Shown: positions 44,357 to 55,980, counted from the stretch's first letter. The stretch is DNA of 64,000 nt from Thelephora terrestris (GCA_015956445.1 WIUZ02000022.1:124001-188000), one strand, 5' to 3'. The notes: a model not told the origin generated them from the letters alone. Program-made: numbers and translations.

Positions 44357-45527
44357 ATGTCCATCGTTCCCCATATCGAAATACTCAAATCCAAGTTGCT
44401 GGGTCGAGAAATTACCGATGACCTCCACACAGAGGAGTACCTCGCTCACGGCACCTTCGGCGCAGTCTTCCGCGTCGCTGATCGCGAGAACGCGCGTCAA
44501 TTCGCTCTAAAAGTCTCGTTGAAATCCTCCCTTTGGGAGGAGGAGAGCACTCTACACTATTTCTTATCCGACCATCCCAACATCGTCACTCTGCACGAGA
44601 ACATCGATTTCGGCGATTACGCTGCATCCTTACTCGATTATTGTCCCGGGGGATGCCTCCACGATCTCATCTACAATCACCGATTGTACGCTGGCGACTC
44701 TGCCAGAATTAAATCCACCTTCCTCCAAATCATCGACGCGCTGGAACATTGTCACACAAATAACGTCTACCATCGCGACTTGAAACCCCTCAACGTCCTC
44801 TGCAATGAGGACGGGTCGCAAATCTTTCTCACAGACTTCGGGCTCGCCACGAGGCAGCAGTCCAGCCGAGAGCATTCCGTTGGCACCGTGGCCTACATGA
44901 GCCCAGGTACGTTGAGTGCTCCGGGAGAAGGTAGGATGGATGCTTACTTTGTTTTCAGAGTGCTATCGTGACAAGCACTCCCCTGCGACCACACACTCGT
45001 ACTCTCCAGAAGCGAACGACGTATGGTCGTTGGGCATTCTCTTCCTAGAACTCGCATGCGGAGACAGAGTTTGGGATGCTCCATGTAACACAGACGCGCG
45101 ATATCAAAAGTTCAGCGCATATCCGTCAGCCTTTTTGCGCGCGGAATATCCACTCAACTCCCGCACGCGACACCTCCTCCTCCGCATGCTCTCTCCAGAA
45201 CCCCTCCGCGTCTCGCTTAAAGCATTGCGCGAGGAAATTTCCTCCATCTCTGACTTTTACCTCTCCGACTCCGAAATTGCCACCGCCACAGCCCAAGTCC
45301 AGGAAAACGCCATGAGATATGGCCCATGGACGAAACTGGCTGATAGTTTGGACGATGTTTCTGATGGAGGCGATGGCTTGTTCACGGACCGCGATACCGA
45401 TTCTTCAATGGGGGGGTTTTCCGACGTTGATCTTGACACCCCGGAGAACCTACCCTTAAACTTTTACCCGGAGAGTTCGAAATACGAAGAGCAGTCCACG
45501 CCGTCCTTTGCGGACTTGCGGATTTGA
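44357..45527 (+). CDS. Ser/Thr protein kinase, Ran1/Sks1/Vhs1-like
   Basis: Complete protein kinase in two exons; the intron of about 50 nt lies between SP and the Glu of the APE-equivalent motif. Start MSIVPHIEILKSKLLGREI. The Gly-rich loop is LAHGTFGAVFRV, the ATP Lys is in FALKVSLKS, the C-helix Glu is in EEESTLHYFLSDHPNIVTL, the catalytic loop HRDLKPLNVL, the metal-binding DFGLATRQQ, activation segment GTVAYMSPE, then DVWSLGILFLELACG. A C-terminal tail of about 100 residues is acidic and Ser-rich. HPNIVTLHE and the short YFLSDHPN insert recall fungal Ran1 (Pat1), Sks1 and Vhs1 kinases, which act in nutrient and meiosis control. All catalytic residues are present, so it should be active. 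It is convergent with the next kinase gene, 187 bp apart. Confidence 0.87.
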
Positions 45528-45714
45528 TCTACCACACTATTCCGCTGAACTGCTCCTATACCCCAAAACCGTATTTAACCCAATGACTCGCTGTAATCGA
45601 GATACCATCCATTCTCCCCTACTTCTACTGTATTTGCATAAACTATTGTAATTTTATTCAACTTTGATAACAAAAAATGTGCAACTGCAGTAACCAAAGT
45701 AAAAGTACCACGAT

Positions 45715-47354
45715 TCATTGGGCGTATTGTTCACCTGACCCACCACACACAAACTTCGACCAAGGGGTACCTTTGCCTATTGTCGAGTTCATTAGCCAAG
45801 AGAGCCGAAGACAAAGGGACAACGCACTCTTTATACCGGCACTAAAGCCACTGAGTATCCGCGAGAGCCTTCGTCCACCTTGCTCCCTGATTGCAGGGAC
45901 GCCCCCACCGTTGATCTCTTTCTCCCATATCTCAAGGACATCAGTAGCCGTAGGCCTATCTAACGGCCGGGTCTTCCAACACATCTCAACGGTTCCCCAG
46001 ATCGGATCCGTCAACCCGAGTTGAAAAGCCCCCTCTGGTTTCTGCGGACGCTTGTTTTGAGAGAGCTTGATTATCACGCCAGCATCTGCAATGTCCGAGA
46101 ACGGAGAGGTTCCTGTGAATACCTGTATGATGCACAGATCCGTGTGCCGGCGTTTGAGACCGAGTACGTTGAGCGGGTGGGGGGCAGTGTGGTACGGACC
46201 TCGATGACTACCATGGCGAGGGAATACATGTCAGATTCTTTCGTCACCCTAACCGAAGTAGGGGCCGGTTCGGAACTTCCATCAAATATCGACAGCCGCT
46301 CCGGAGCCATCCACCTAATGGATCCTGCGCTGTTCACGGTAGAGGCATGTGCAGACTCCGCGTCGGCAGTTATGGACGCCAACCCGAAATCGCACAGGAC
46401 CGCGTTATTGTTGTCGTCAATGAGGATGTTGGGCTGTGCACGTTCCGTGAGTGATGCGGTAAATGCCACACGTGAAGTTCACATACGCCTTTCAAGTCAC
46501 CGTGCACCACTTCTAGAGAGTGAAGGTAGTTCAGGCCACGGGCGATATCTATAAGCTGGAAGCGGACATGGTGATGGTGGTCATGGATCGATCATCGTAA
46601 AGCCTCACCAGTGGTCTACGGTCAAACTGGCCGTCACGTTTGAGAAATTCCGAGATATTTCCGTTTTTCATCCATTTTGATACGATGCACAGCGGGAGGG
46701 ACGCGGTAGAGACGACTCCGAGGAATGAAAGGACGTTAGGGTGGGAGAGACTCTGGCACACAACCATCTCCTTGCACCAAGCCTGATGCAAAAATCTGCC
46801 GAGTTAGTGATCGTTCACACTGTCGAAAATGCGTTCGAGACCTTGGTCAACTGCTTTACGTTGTCGGTCATGTACACCCTGAACGCTTTAATGGACACAT
46901 TCTCTCCCTTGTACAGCCCGCGCCACACATCCGAATAACCTCCAGAAGCGAAAGGAACATCAGTGATCTTCTTCATTTGGTTTTCATCCAAGTAATATGA
47001 TGATGGCAGGATTCCGACTTCTGCGCACGTCCTTCGCAACGCTCGGAGAATTCTGTTGTGGGTTTCCGCATCCACGTCATTGTATCCTAGCGCCTGAAGG
47101 AATGTATCGTGGTTAGTTCCGAACGAGACGTGGGGTGCCTTTGGCGACGAAACACGTGCCTTGTTAAGGGCATCAGCAAATTTAATTGCTCTTTCTGGAG
47201 GAGGTTGAGTAGCATCGCCTTGGAAGCTCACGAGCAGCTGATGGTAATCGGAAGCTTTGAACATCAAAGAGATGGTCTCGACGATTCTCGAGTCATCCTG
47301 GGCCAGGTCAATGCGATCTAGCAGCGCTGCGGCGCTAGGGTTATCGTTATTCAT
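45715..47354 (-). CDS. Tyrosine-kinase-like (TKL) protein kinase, Agaricomycete type
   Basis: Start used here is MNNDNPSAAALLDRIDLAQD at 47354. An N-terminal helical region of about 130 residues (ISLMFKASDYHQLLVSFQGD, THNRILRALRRTCAEVGILP) precedes the kinase domain. That domain has ITDVPFASGGYSDVWRGLYK (Gly-rich loop), VSIKAFRVY with the ATP Lys, CQSLSHPNVLSFLGVVS, IDIARGLNYLHSLEVVHGDL then K (catalytic HGDLK, the TKL form), CDFGLASITAD, SIRWMAPERL and a last exon beginning at the TGTSPFSDIADAGVIIKL region. Four small introns are needed. The family is strongly expanded in Agaricomycetes. Exons of similar style lie upstream to about 47793 and may belong to a longer N-terminus. Confidence 0.82.
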
Positions 47355-47389
47355 GAAGGGAAACCGAGGAGGTCGTCAGGTAGGCGCAG

Positions 47390-47793
47390 TCGGGTTCCAG
47401 ATCAGGGGAGATTGGCGAAGAAGGGAGGCGACTAGGATGTTGTGGTATCCAAAGGGTAAGGGGCAACGTCAACGTGTCATCGCCTATGCAGGATGCCAGG
47501 CGAATGAGGCGTGCCTCATCATGCGTGATTTCGTGTATCTGGGATGCGTTCCAGTCCTGACAGGTGTACCTCGCGCCCAACACGAGACCTGTGTCAATAG
47601 ACGGGCAGTAGGGCGCACGAATACGACGTTGATATCAAGAAGTTGACAAGTAGACCAGATAGAACACAGCGCCTCGCAGGCTTTTCGTACCTGCACAGCC
47701 AGAGCCCGTCAGGGTTTCTTACCAAATGGGAGAGCAACTTCAGCATGGTCGATCACAGCCTTGAGGGCGGCGTCTATCGGACTTGATCGCCCC
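47390..47793 (-). other. Possible upstream exons of the TKL kinase
   Basis: From an ATG at 47793 the minus strand reads MSGRSSPIDAALKAVIDHAE and VALPF, an intron-like 41-nt segment, then ACEALCSIWSTCQLLDIN, and later IHEITHDEARLIRLASCIGD. These pieces have sound amino-acid composition and short introns between them, and point into the kinase gene. They could be its true N-terminus or a separate small gene. The link into the kinase frame near 47354 is not resolved. Confidence 0.35.
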
Positions 47794-48045
47794 GACATTC
47801 ACGTAGGCTACAGCCAAGAATTGAATTAGGCGTCATAATGTGCGAAATGATACAGTTCTCCAACCGCTATCTACAAGTGTATATGTACTGGATACAGGAA
47901 ACTGTCACAAACCGACAAACAGTAAAATGAAAACGAGGAAAACGAGTGCAATGCAAAAAAAAAAAGACAAAGTACAAATGTCCACAAGGAAAGTACACCA
48001 ATGAGGTCCCAAAATGAAGGTCAAAAGAAAGTAGAGACATGAGAA

Positions 48046-49008
48046 TCAACCATATATTCTTGGTGCTGTGTGTTGCGCATGCATTGGGCGATTGTTACCG
48101 CGCCACGAAATAGGAGGGAAGGCGGGAAGGTCGGATGCGCATGGACGTGAGTGCTTTTTCTGTTCCTTTCCGGAGAGGAAGGGCTGAGCAGCCAACACTG
48201 CCGGGTATAGTAAGTTCCGGGGGGTCGATAGATCGTAGTCGGCCATCGACTTCCGTATCGGAGTGCTAGTGTCTTTTAACTGCCCACGACCCACAGGAGG
48301 GGTGATCACGGTCCTTGAAGTGGGTCGAGGAGTAGCTGAAGATGAGGGATCGCAGTAAAGACCGATGATGGCATCCTTGTGCGCGAGGATGTGTTCTTCG
48401 GTGAAACCGAGCTGCCAGTCGAGGACAGCCAGGAACTCTCGTTCGATCCTGTTCACGTCTCGCTTCCCGAGCGTTGGTTGCTTGCCAGGAAGAATAGTGT
48501 TCATGACCCAACGGAGACTCCGGAATGCAGTATCGCTGGAATACTGTGAATGATAATGTCAGGACGGAAATGGTTCCCGAGGTTAGATGGGACAGACCTT
48601 TGAAGCAACGATGAAAGCGCCAAGGAGGACTCGCTCATACGCCCTGTCCTCGGCCTCGATGCGGAGGTGTTTCTTTGCTCGCGTGAGGTAGACGAGCGTG
48701 ACGAGGATAGCGGACATTCTCGCTGAAGCCTTCTGGAGGAAGTTCCAGGTGAAACGGTTGAAGTTGGACACCCGGGTGCTTTCCGAGCGGTCCATACCCC
48801 GAGGAATCATGCTACGAACGAGGGCAGTATCGACTGCGTCGACTACAATTCCTGCAAGGTAGTCTACCACCGGAGAAGGTAAGCAAGATGATTAGGAATT
48901 GGTATCAAGGAAATGCACACCTGAGACAGATTCCGTCACCTCCAACTTGGTGAGCTCCAAGACGGCCTTCGAGTGGAACGTGGGGTTTGGAGATGTGGGT
49001 TGGTTCAT
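48046..49008 (-). CDS. Pho80/Pcl-type cyclin
   Basis: Cyclin partner of a Pho85-type cyclin-dependent kinase. Start MNQPTSPNPTFHSKAVLELT at 49008. The cyclin box follows over three exons: VDYLAGIVVDAVDTALVRSM, RFTWNFLQKASARMSAILVT, LVYLTRAKKHLRIEAEDRAY, ERVLLGAFIVASK, then after an intron YSSDTAFRSLRWVMNTILPG and VNRIEREFLAVLDWQLGFTE. The order of LVYL, the VLLGAFIVASK helix, YSSD and the LDWQLGF helix is the one seen in Pho80 and Pcl cyclins. The C-terminal 100 residues are Ser/Pro/Arg-rich and probably disordered. It could act in phosphate sensing, polarity or the cell cycle. The gene is divergent from gephyrin, and a TATATATATA element lies 63 bases upstream of its start. Confidence 0.85.
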
Positions 49009-49070
49009 GTTTGGTGAGAGGTGACGGAAAGTGCAGTGGGGAGGAAATGGAGAGCATCCCTGGCGGATAG

Positions 49071-49081
49071 TATATATATAC
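49071..49081 (-). promoter_or_regulatory. TATA element of the Pho80-like cyclin gene
   Basis: The run TATATATATA lies about 63 bases before the cyclin start codon (minus strand) and about 280 bases from the gephyrin start on the other strand. It is symmetric, so it might serve either gene; the distance favours the cyclin. Confidence 0.45.
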
Positions 49082-49355
49082 GGGCAGGTAAAGTCAGCCG
49101 TGGCTGCGGGGATTGTGACAGTGGCGTTCTCGCTCATCGCTCCGCATGGTTGATCGGACAGTCACACTGCCACCCCGATGAGGCAACCAGGGACGTCCAG
49201 ACCCTGCAACGAGACCACAGCAATCCAACTATTGCTCATTATCTCCCTCCTTTCGGCTCATGCCAACAGCCACGACCATCCCATAATCCATCGACCAACA
49301 AAAGCCCATCTCCACACAACCCAGCACCCCCTGCACAGCCATCCATCCAGACCTC

Positions 49356-51708
49356 ATGGTGTCCGCAGCCGTACTGACCGTCAGTGATACAGCCTTCGCT
49401 AATCACTCCCTCGACAACTCCGGCCCCACCGCCGCAGACTTCCTCAACGGTCGCGGGTACCAAGTACTCCACACCGAAATCGTCCCCGATGACACACAGC
49501 TCATTCGTCAAGCGATCGTGGCGTGGGTCAACGATAGCCCACGGCCAATCGACCTCATCGTCACTACAGGTGGTACCGGTTTTGGCACACGGGACGTAAC
49601 ACCAGAGGTATTCAATGATGCTTTGTCTGTACTTGGGCTCCAGCCCCGTATTAATCTCCATGCGCGTCCATAGGCCGTGTCTCCTTTGATCGAGCGCCAT
49701 GCCCCCGGATTGGTCCATCTGATCCTTTCCTCTTCGTTGAAGCACACTCCACTCGCATCGCTTTCACGCCCAGTGGTTGGAACCATAGGAACTACCCTAG
49801 TGGTCACTCTCCCCGGAAGCACCAAGGCGGTGAAAGAGAATCTCGAAGCTTTGTCCTCAGATGGCGTACTCGATCACGCCCTTGATCTTATCAAAGGGGG
49901 GACAGGATCGGGCGTGCACGACCCTTCTTCCAGACAAGTTTGGGACACGAGCAGAGGCGATCCACAATCTAACATCCACCACTGCCATCACCACCGCCAT
50001 CATACACATGAACATCAAGCTCCAAAGCAAAGGGCAGTTCTCTCACAAGATCCTTTGCTTCCTGGCGAGTAACTACCTCCAGTTGTGAGCAGACCAATAA
50101 ACCGTCCCATAGTTACCGCTCGCCATCGTTCGTCACCTTACGAGATAGTGTCCCTTGAACACGCTATCGCTTCGATATTACACCAAGTTCGCCCGTTGCC
50201 CCACACACTCGAAAAGGTGACTCGCAGTGTTCTCAACAAAACAGTCAACGTGAGCGCTGAGTGACACCAGGTATCCCCCACCCTGAGGGGCCATGTCCTC
50301 GCAGAGGACGTGTTTGCATCCTCGGACGTTCCCTTCACCTCCACGACCAATGTAGACGGCTATGCATTACGATGTATTACCCTGCCCCCATTATTTGCTT
50401 TGAATAAGCCGATCTGACGTGCTCCGTCCTAGCCATAGATCCGCCAGGTGTATACAAAGTCCTCACGACCAATCTAACAAAGCCACTGCCACAAGGCGCA
50501 GTTTTCCGTGTCAACACTGGCGGACCAGTCCCACCCGGGGCGGATGCCGTGATCATGGTCGAAGACACCGTCGTCAAATCAACCCACAAGGATGAGAAGG
50601 GAGGTGATCTTGAAGAAGCGGAAATCGAGACCCTCGTGCAGATTCCTCGGGGAGAGAACATAAGATTTCCTGGTTCTGATGTCAAAGCGGGCGACCTGGT
50701 GTTTTCCAAACACACAATCCTTGATGGTCTTGGTGGTGATATCGGAACGATGGCTTTCATTGGAAAGAAAGAAGTCCGTGTGTGTTTCCGTGGTCATTGC
50801 TTTCCCCTTACATTGAACCCACGGGACAGGTTCACGTCACACGGAAGCCCGTTGTGGCGATCCTGAGCACTGGAAACGAGATCGTTGACTTACATGGCGC
50901 TCAGAAGACTTCAAGCGACTCGTGGGGCGGAGTCTGGGATACCAATCGCCCCTCACTACAAGCTGCCCTAGAGGGCCTCGGTTATCGCGTAGTAGATCTG
51001 GGCATTGTTCACGACAAGTTCGTATTAATTGCAAGAGTCGTATCGGCGTCCCTCACTCCCTTGTTTCACAGTGTCCAAGATCACGTCGCCAAAATTCAAG
51101 AAGGCCTTGATACCGCGGATCTGATTTTGACAACTGGCGGGACCTCCATGGGTCCCGGAGACTTATTGAAACCAGTTATCGAGCACAATTTGCAGGGAAC
51201 GATACATTTCGGCAGAGTTAAGATGAAACCTGGGAAACCGACCGCTTTCGCCACGATTCCGAAAATGAAGGACCCACAAGGCGGGCATACACCTATCTTC
51301 GCCCTACCCGGAAACCCCGCATCGGCTCTCGTAACATTCTATCTTTTCGTTCTCCCAGCGTTACGAAGGTTGGGTGGGTGGAAGCCTGACAGCTGTCAAT
51401 TACCCCGTATCCGCGTCCGAGTATGATCAAGCTCTCCGTTGAACTTCGGACCATGATTTGACACACTTCAGGTTCAAGATAAAATGCGCCTAGATCCGAG
51501 ACCGGAGTTCCACCGCGTCGTTTTGCGCATCGGAGACGACGGAACAATCGAGGCGCATAGCACTGGTGGTCAGCGCTCCAGCAGGGTTCCAAGTTTTACG
51601 GGAGCGAATGGACTGGTTGCGCTCCCTGCGAAGACGGAAGAAGGCCCCCAGGAGATCCTACCGGGAAGTTTTGCTAGTGCTGTGGTGATTGGAGAAATTC
51701 GAGGGTAG
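49356..51708 (+). CDS. cnxE: Gephyrin-type molybdenum cofactor synthesis protein (MogA-MoeA fusion)
   Basis: Two-domain enzyme of the last steps of molybdenum cofactor synthesis: the N-terminal MogA-like domain adenylates molybdopterin and the C-terminal MoeA-like domain inserts molybdate. Start MVSAAVLTVSDTAFANHSLD. The first domain has DLIVTTGGTGFGTRDVTPE and PLIERHAPGLVH. A linker follows that is very rich in His (HHCHHHRHHTHEHQ near 49978-50024). The MoeA part reads VTARHRSSPYEIVSLEHAIA, SSDVPFTSTTNVDGYALR, FRVNTGGPVPPGADAVIMVE, ILSTGNEIVDL, DTNRPSLQAALEGLGYRVVD, LILTTGGTSMGPGDLLKPVI, FGRVKMKPGKPTAFA, FALPGNPASALVTFYLFVLP and RLDPRPEFHRVVL. The order G-E is that of animal gephyrin and opposite to plant Cnx1. 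One intron seems to use a GC donor. Complete and probably active. Confidence 0.92.
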
Positions 51709-53081
51709 GAATGTTTATGCAGTTTGGCCCAATATGCAGGCCTCGGCATTGTGGCGTCGTAGTGGTATATGGCTGTTCTCGCTACGTGGAAACGTTCGAA
51801 TGGAAATAGTGGACAAATGCTAATAACGAATATTGAATGTATTATAACCCAGTGTTTACCTCCTCATAGCTGTGGTGCGGAAGCGATGAAATACACAAGT
51901 AGGCTGTGTCGTTGACATGAGCACGGAACGTCAGCTTACCGGGAATGTAGATCCCGCAATGATGTCATTTCCACCACGTGCTCGGGATTTCCCACACCTA
52001 CTGCGCGCTTGACCGCAGCCGGCTGAAACGCGCAGGACCAGTGATGACGAATAGTGAAGCTTGGAATGGGAGGTGTTCATTCGCCGTGAGATCATCAACC
52101 ATCCGTGACTGTTTCGAACACTTCATTGATCATCACTGGAGGTTTCCAGACCCGGGGTTGTGATCTGGCGAGGATAGGAACGGCTCAACTTTGCAAACAA
52201 CAGGTAAACATCCTTGTGCCGGAACCAACCCCGCTTGTCACCTACACTGACAGCCGAGCACCAATACCGGATCAAGCTCGGGGCATGTCCATCAACCTGC
52301 TGCTCGCCATGACGATGATCCCGTTCAGCCTCAAACCGCTGAGGCTGCGTGCCGTTACGGTTCCCGCCGTCCCGGGTAAGAAACTCGTGCTGATGTACCG
52401 CATGGGATGAACCTTGCCACGTACCCTTGCCGTTGTCGTGCTACCAAGCAAATCGTTCGGGTAAGGCGTAGCATGGGGTGCAATTACGTTCTGGCACGAT
52501 GTTGGGCGGAATTGAGGCTTGTGTGTCAAGCTCCAAGGCGTATCTGTTACTAGTATTGTCGCCCCATCATGTTATGCATAGATGTTATGCACTCAGTAGC
52601 CGTGAGCTCGTAGGGTAGCAAAGGTCCAAGTAAACCCAATTTCCGTTCACCCACCAACCACTGTCAGGCTGACACGAAATGGGCAAGGTTTGCGACCACC
52701 TCGACAGGTTACGTTTCACCGCAGGATAGATTCGAAATCCAGCTGTTTTCTATGAATCTTGACTTCGTCACAAAAAGATCACTGTGGCCATCGGGTAACT
52801 GGGCCACATAATGGATAGAGAAGAATCCCTACCTTCAACGGATGTGTCTTCGCTTGAGTTAGCCATCCAATAAAGTAGCACGGGGAGTGGAGGTAAGGAA
52901 AAGGAGTCCCGGGTTTTCCACCAAGCACAGATGCCTTCCTTGAGAGGAATACTGTAAGAGTACTTCCGAGAGCCGGGCCGAAGAGAGTAGTATGTACGTC
53001 AAAGATACTGGGTGGTGACTCGATCGTGTTTGTGATCGAGTAAGATTCCGGCACTTTGACCCCACGACTGAAGGTGAGAGG
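51709..53081. other. Intergenic between gephyrin and HIS1
   Basis: About 1.4 kb. Frames on both strands are short or lack coding character; the 170-codon minus-strand frame at 52779-53288 overlaps HIS1 exons and is a shadow. No repeat or RNA gene recognised. Confidence 0.5.
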
Positions 53082-54322
53082 ATGAGTAAGTGAATTTCGG
53101 AGGGATCTGTGGATTGGTCTAACGAGGGACCTAGACGCAGAATCCCTGCATGGACGCTTGCTCTTCGCGATCCCCAAGAAAGGTGAGAAGAGCAAATTTG
53201 TCCGATAGACACCGGTTGCTGAAGTAGTGGAATCATCAGGGAGATTGCACGATACCTGTCTAGCACTGTTGGCAGGCAAGATTTTCACCCTTCACGGTCT
53301 TGGATGGTGGTCTCAGTCAGTCGATCCTTAGGCGCTGATATCCGATTCCGAAGACACAATCGCCTGGACGTCTGCCTCTCGTCGAACCACAATCTCGCGT
53401 TGTTAGTCCTCATCGAACTTGCGGGATAATCTTCTGTTCTGATCTACGCTAACAGGGTATTTCTCCCTGCTTCTGACATCCCTTCATTCGTTGGGAAGGG
53501 TAACGTCGATCTCGGCATCACCGGCCACGATGTGATCCTCGAAGCCGAAATGCAAAACCTTGTTGAAGAGGTCCTCCGCCTCGGCTTTGGAAAATGCACC
53601 CTGCAAGTCCAAGTCCCAGAAAGTTCTCCTTACAAGTCCGCTGCCGATCTCGCGGGCAAGCGAGTGGTTACGAGTTTCGAAGTCCTCGCTGGCCAGTACT
53701 TCGGCAAAATCGATGACCAGTTGAATCTCGTCGGAGAGGACAGGACGAAGATAGAATACGTTGGTGGAAGCGTGGAGGCGGCTTGCTCACTTGGTCTCGC
53801 CGACGGAATTGGTGCGTATGCCTCGTTATCCATATCATCCGTGTAGTCAGAAACTCAACCTGGCCTCATCTGCAGTTGACCTCGTAGGTATGTACCAGTA
53901 CCTCTCATCCCCCTACGTTGAGTTAACGTGCTGTTCCAGAGTCCGGAGAAACAATGAGAGCCGCTGGTTTGCATGCCGTCGAGACGGTCCTCCAAACTGA
54001 AGCCGTCTTGATCAAATCTAGTGCTCAAAAACATCCTGACCTCCAACCCCTCATCAACCTGATCACAGGCAGGATAGCAGGTGTTGTCGCCGCGAGCAAA
54101 TACGTCGTCTGCCAATACAATATCCTCAGAAGCAAGCTGTCATCTGCAACCGTGGTTACACCCGGAAGGAGAGCGCCAACCATCAGTCCCTTGGAAGACG
54201 AGAGTTGGGTGGCTGTTAGCAGCATGGTGGAAAAGAAGAACATTGCCTCAATCATGGACGAGCTGATGAAAATTGGGGCAGAGGACATCCTGGTGTTTAA
54301 CCTGGACAACTGCCGAGTGTAG
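53082..54322 (+). CDS. HIS1: ATP phosphoribosyltransferase, first step of histidine synthesis
   Basis: Joins ATP and PRPP to phosphoribosyl-ATP; feedback-inhibited by histidine. I place the start at ATG 53082 in a coding exon of just 4 nt (ATGA), followed by introns 53086-53134 and 53183-53239. The joined reading is MNAESLHGRLLFAIPKKGRL, HDTCLALLAG, ADIRFRRHNRLDVCLSSNHN. The intron between LLA and GAD (53276-53331) has a GC donor. Next are VFLPASDIPSFVGKGNVDLG, ITGHDVILEAEM, LGFGKCTLQVQVPES, GKRVVTSFEVLAGQYFG, IEYVGGSVEAACSLGLADGI, VDLVESGETMRAAGLHAVET, and a C-terminal regulatory HisG domain WVAVSSMVEKKNIASIMDEL ending VFNLDNCRV. It aligns along its whole length with yeast His1. Six introns in a 1.2-kb gene is dense. 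Confidence 0.93.
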
Positions 54323-55980
54323 AATCACGACGATTATAGATATTTAGGTGCAGAATTATTCTACCAATATAGAGGAAATCTACGTTAAGAATGAGCGGTT
54401 ATCCGCAAGGCTACAACTACGTTATAAATGAAGATGTCCGATGCGCCGAAACGTATAGTATCTGGTTATACGGACGGTTACCCAGCCTATGGTTTATTGA
54501 GTGACCGTCCGCAGGAATAGGTTAGAACAGCAAATATACATATCACCATAGAAGGGTGCCAGTTCCCGCATTTCGTGGTGTTCCTGACCCTCCAGAGCGG
54601 TCGGGGTCCTTCACCTTCCTTAACAGTCCACAAATATTCACCTAGATTCGAGTGTACACTGTGTACATCCCACGGACAGTCACTCATTGTCAACCAGTTT
54701 CGGTGCTCGTACCTGCCCACGGATTCCACGGAATCAGTAGTCCCAAGGAAGCGAGTGACGGTTTCTATCCTGTATACAACAAAAACGCCACACCCACCAT
54801 CGGTTTGGCAAGAGCGCTCCGCCGCTCGGATATTGCCCGGCTCGTCCTCGGAATCAGATGTCAAGTGTCCGGGTGGAGGGCATCAGGGAGGAAGCAGAAT
54901 GCTTGGTGGAAACAACCTGACGCTTGAGCTTGGAAACTAGGAGATGCTCTTTCCGTTTCCGTGGGTCTTGGTACGGAATGGTGGCCCTGCGGCGTTGGGA
55001 CGAAAGTGTGAATTGACGCTCCGAAGTCCCAAAATCCTTCTACATCATGATGGGGGCTCAGCAGGCGGAATCGGTGGCGCGTGAGGGATGTGCTGTAGTA
55101 CATAATACCTGTCGCACAGTATCCGGCTGACAGCAGTGTCAGGAACGGGTGGGTCTGGGCCCGAAGATCCGTGGAAGTCCGTGGAGCGTTGCGACATTGG
55201 CAAATGGCTGTAACTAGGCCAGGGGATTCGCGAGGCTTCAGGCTTGAAGCTTGATCAACAAGGCACGGATCGCTGATCGCAGTGTTAGGCCTGTCTCGGG
55301 CCTGTCAACGTGTCAGGGTTCCGCGCCTACGAACGAGGCCAACGCGCTGCGAGCAGAGGCGGTCAACGCTTCAGCACTCGGACCATGAGTGACGGCGGGA
55401 TGAGGTGCGCTATACTTGCGGTGATTTGGTCGGAATCGGACATGTGGGCTGTGGTCCCAGATCATGCATCATGAGCAATGGTGCAGGACCGTGGCCTGGG
55501 GACCGTGCAACCCGCTCTTCCCTTGTTCAACTGCGTCAGTCCGACTGATGCTCGCGCGGTGTTTCTAGCAGGGAGTCGATTCATGGTTTGCGAAATTTCG
55601 AGACGTCTAGTAGACTTTGAGAGGGATCCGGGGGTGAATACGGGTGTTTTTTTGGGCGTAGTTACTAGAAGTCGGGATCAGTAATTGGAGCTGAAGACGC
55701 GTTCGCCTGTGACTCCGCCACCTACCGCTGCCGCCACCTAGGATGATCCCCCCTTCCCACCTCCCGAGAGCCCTGGCTTCTGGCCATGCTGTAGGAGAAA
55801 GGTGGCGTCTTGTCGTGCTCCGCATAGATTTTGCCGACAACTGTCAACTCTCGGAGCCCGTTTCATTACGGCGCCACTGCGTCACATGTCCTTGACGCCC
55901 TACCAAGTCTTAGTCTCAGTGAGTCAGTCTGGCGTGAGACGGCAATCAGCCATTGCAACCAGGGCCTCCCATAAACAATC
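54323..55980. other. Gene-poor interval
   Basis: About 1.65 kb. Contains the second copy of the GGCTTCAGGCTTGAAGCTTG motif (near 55232) and short local repeats such as CCGTGGAAGTCCGTGGA near 55170. No frame has recognisable domains. Its G+C content and broken frames suggest old repeat-derived or non-coding DNA. Confidence 0.45.

Noticed and set aside
52779-53288. A 169-codon minus-strand frame
   Set aside because: Overlaps verified HIS1 exons on the other strand and has no domain.
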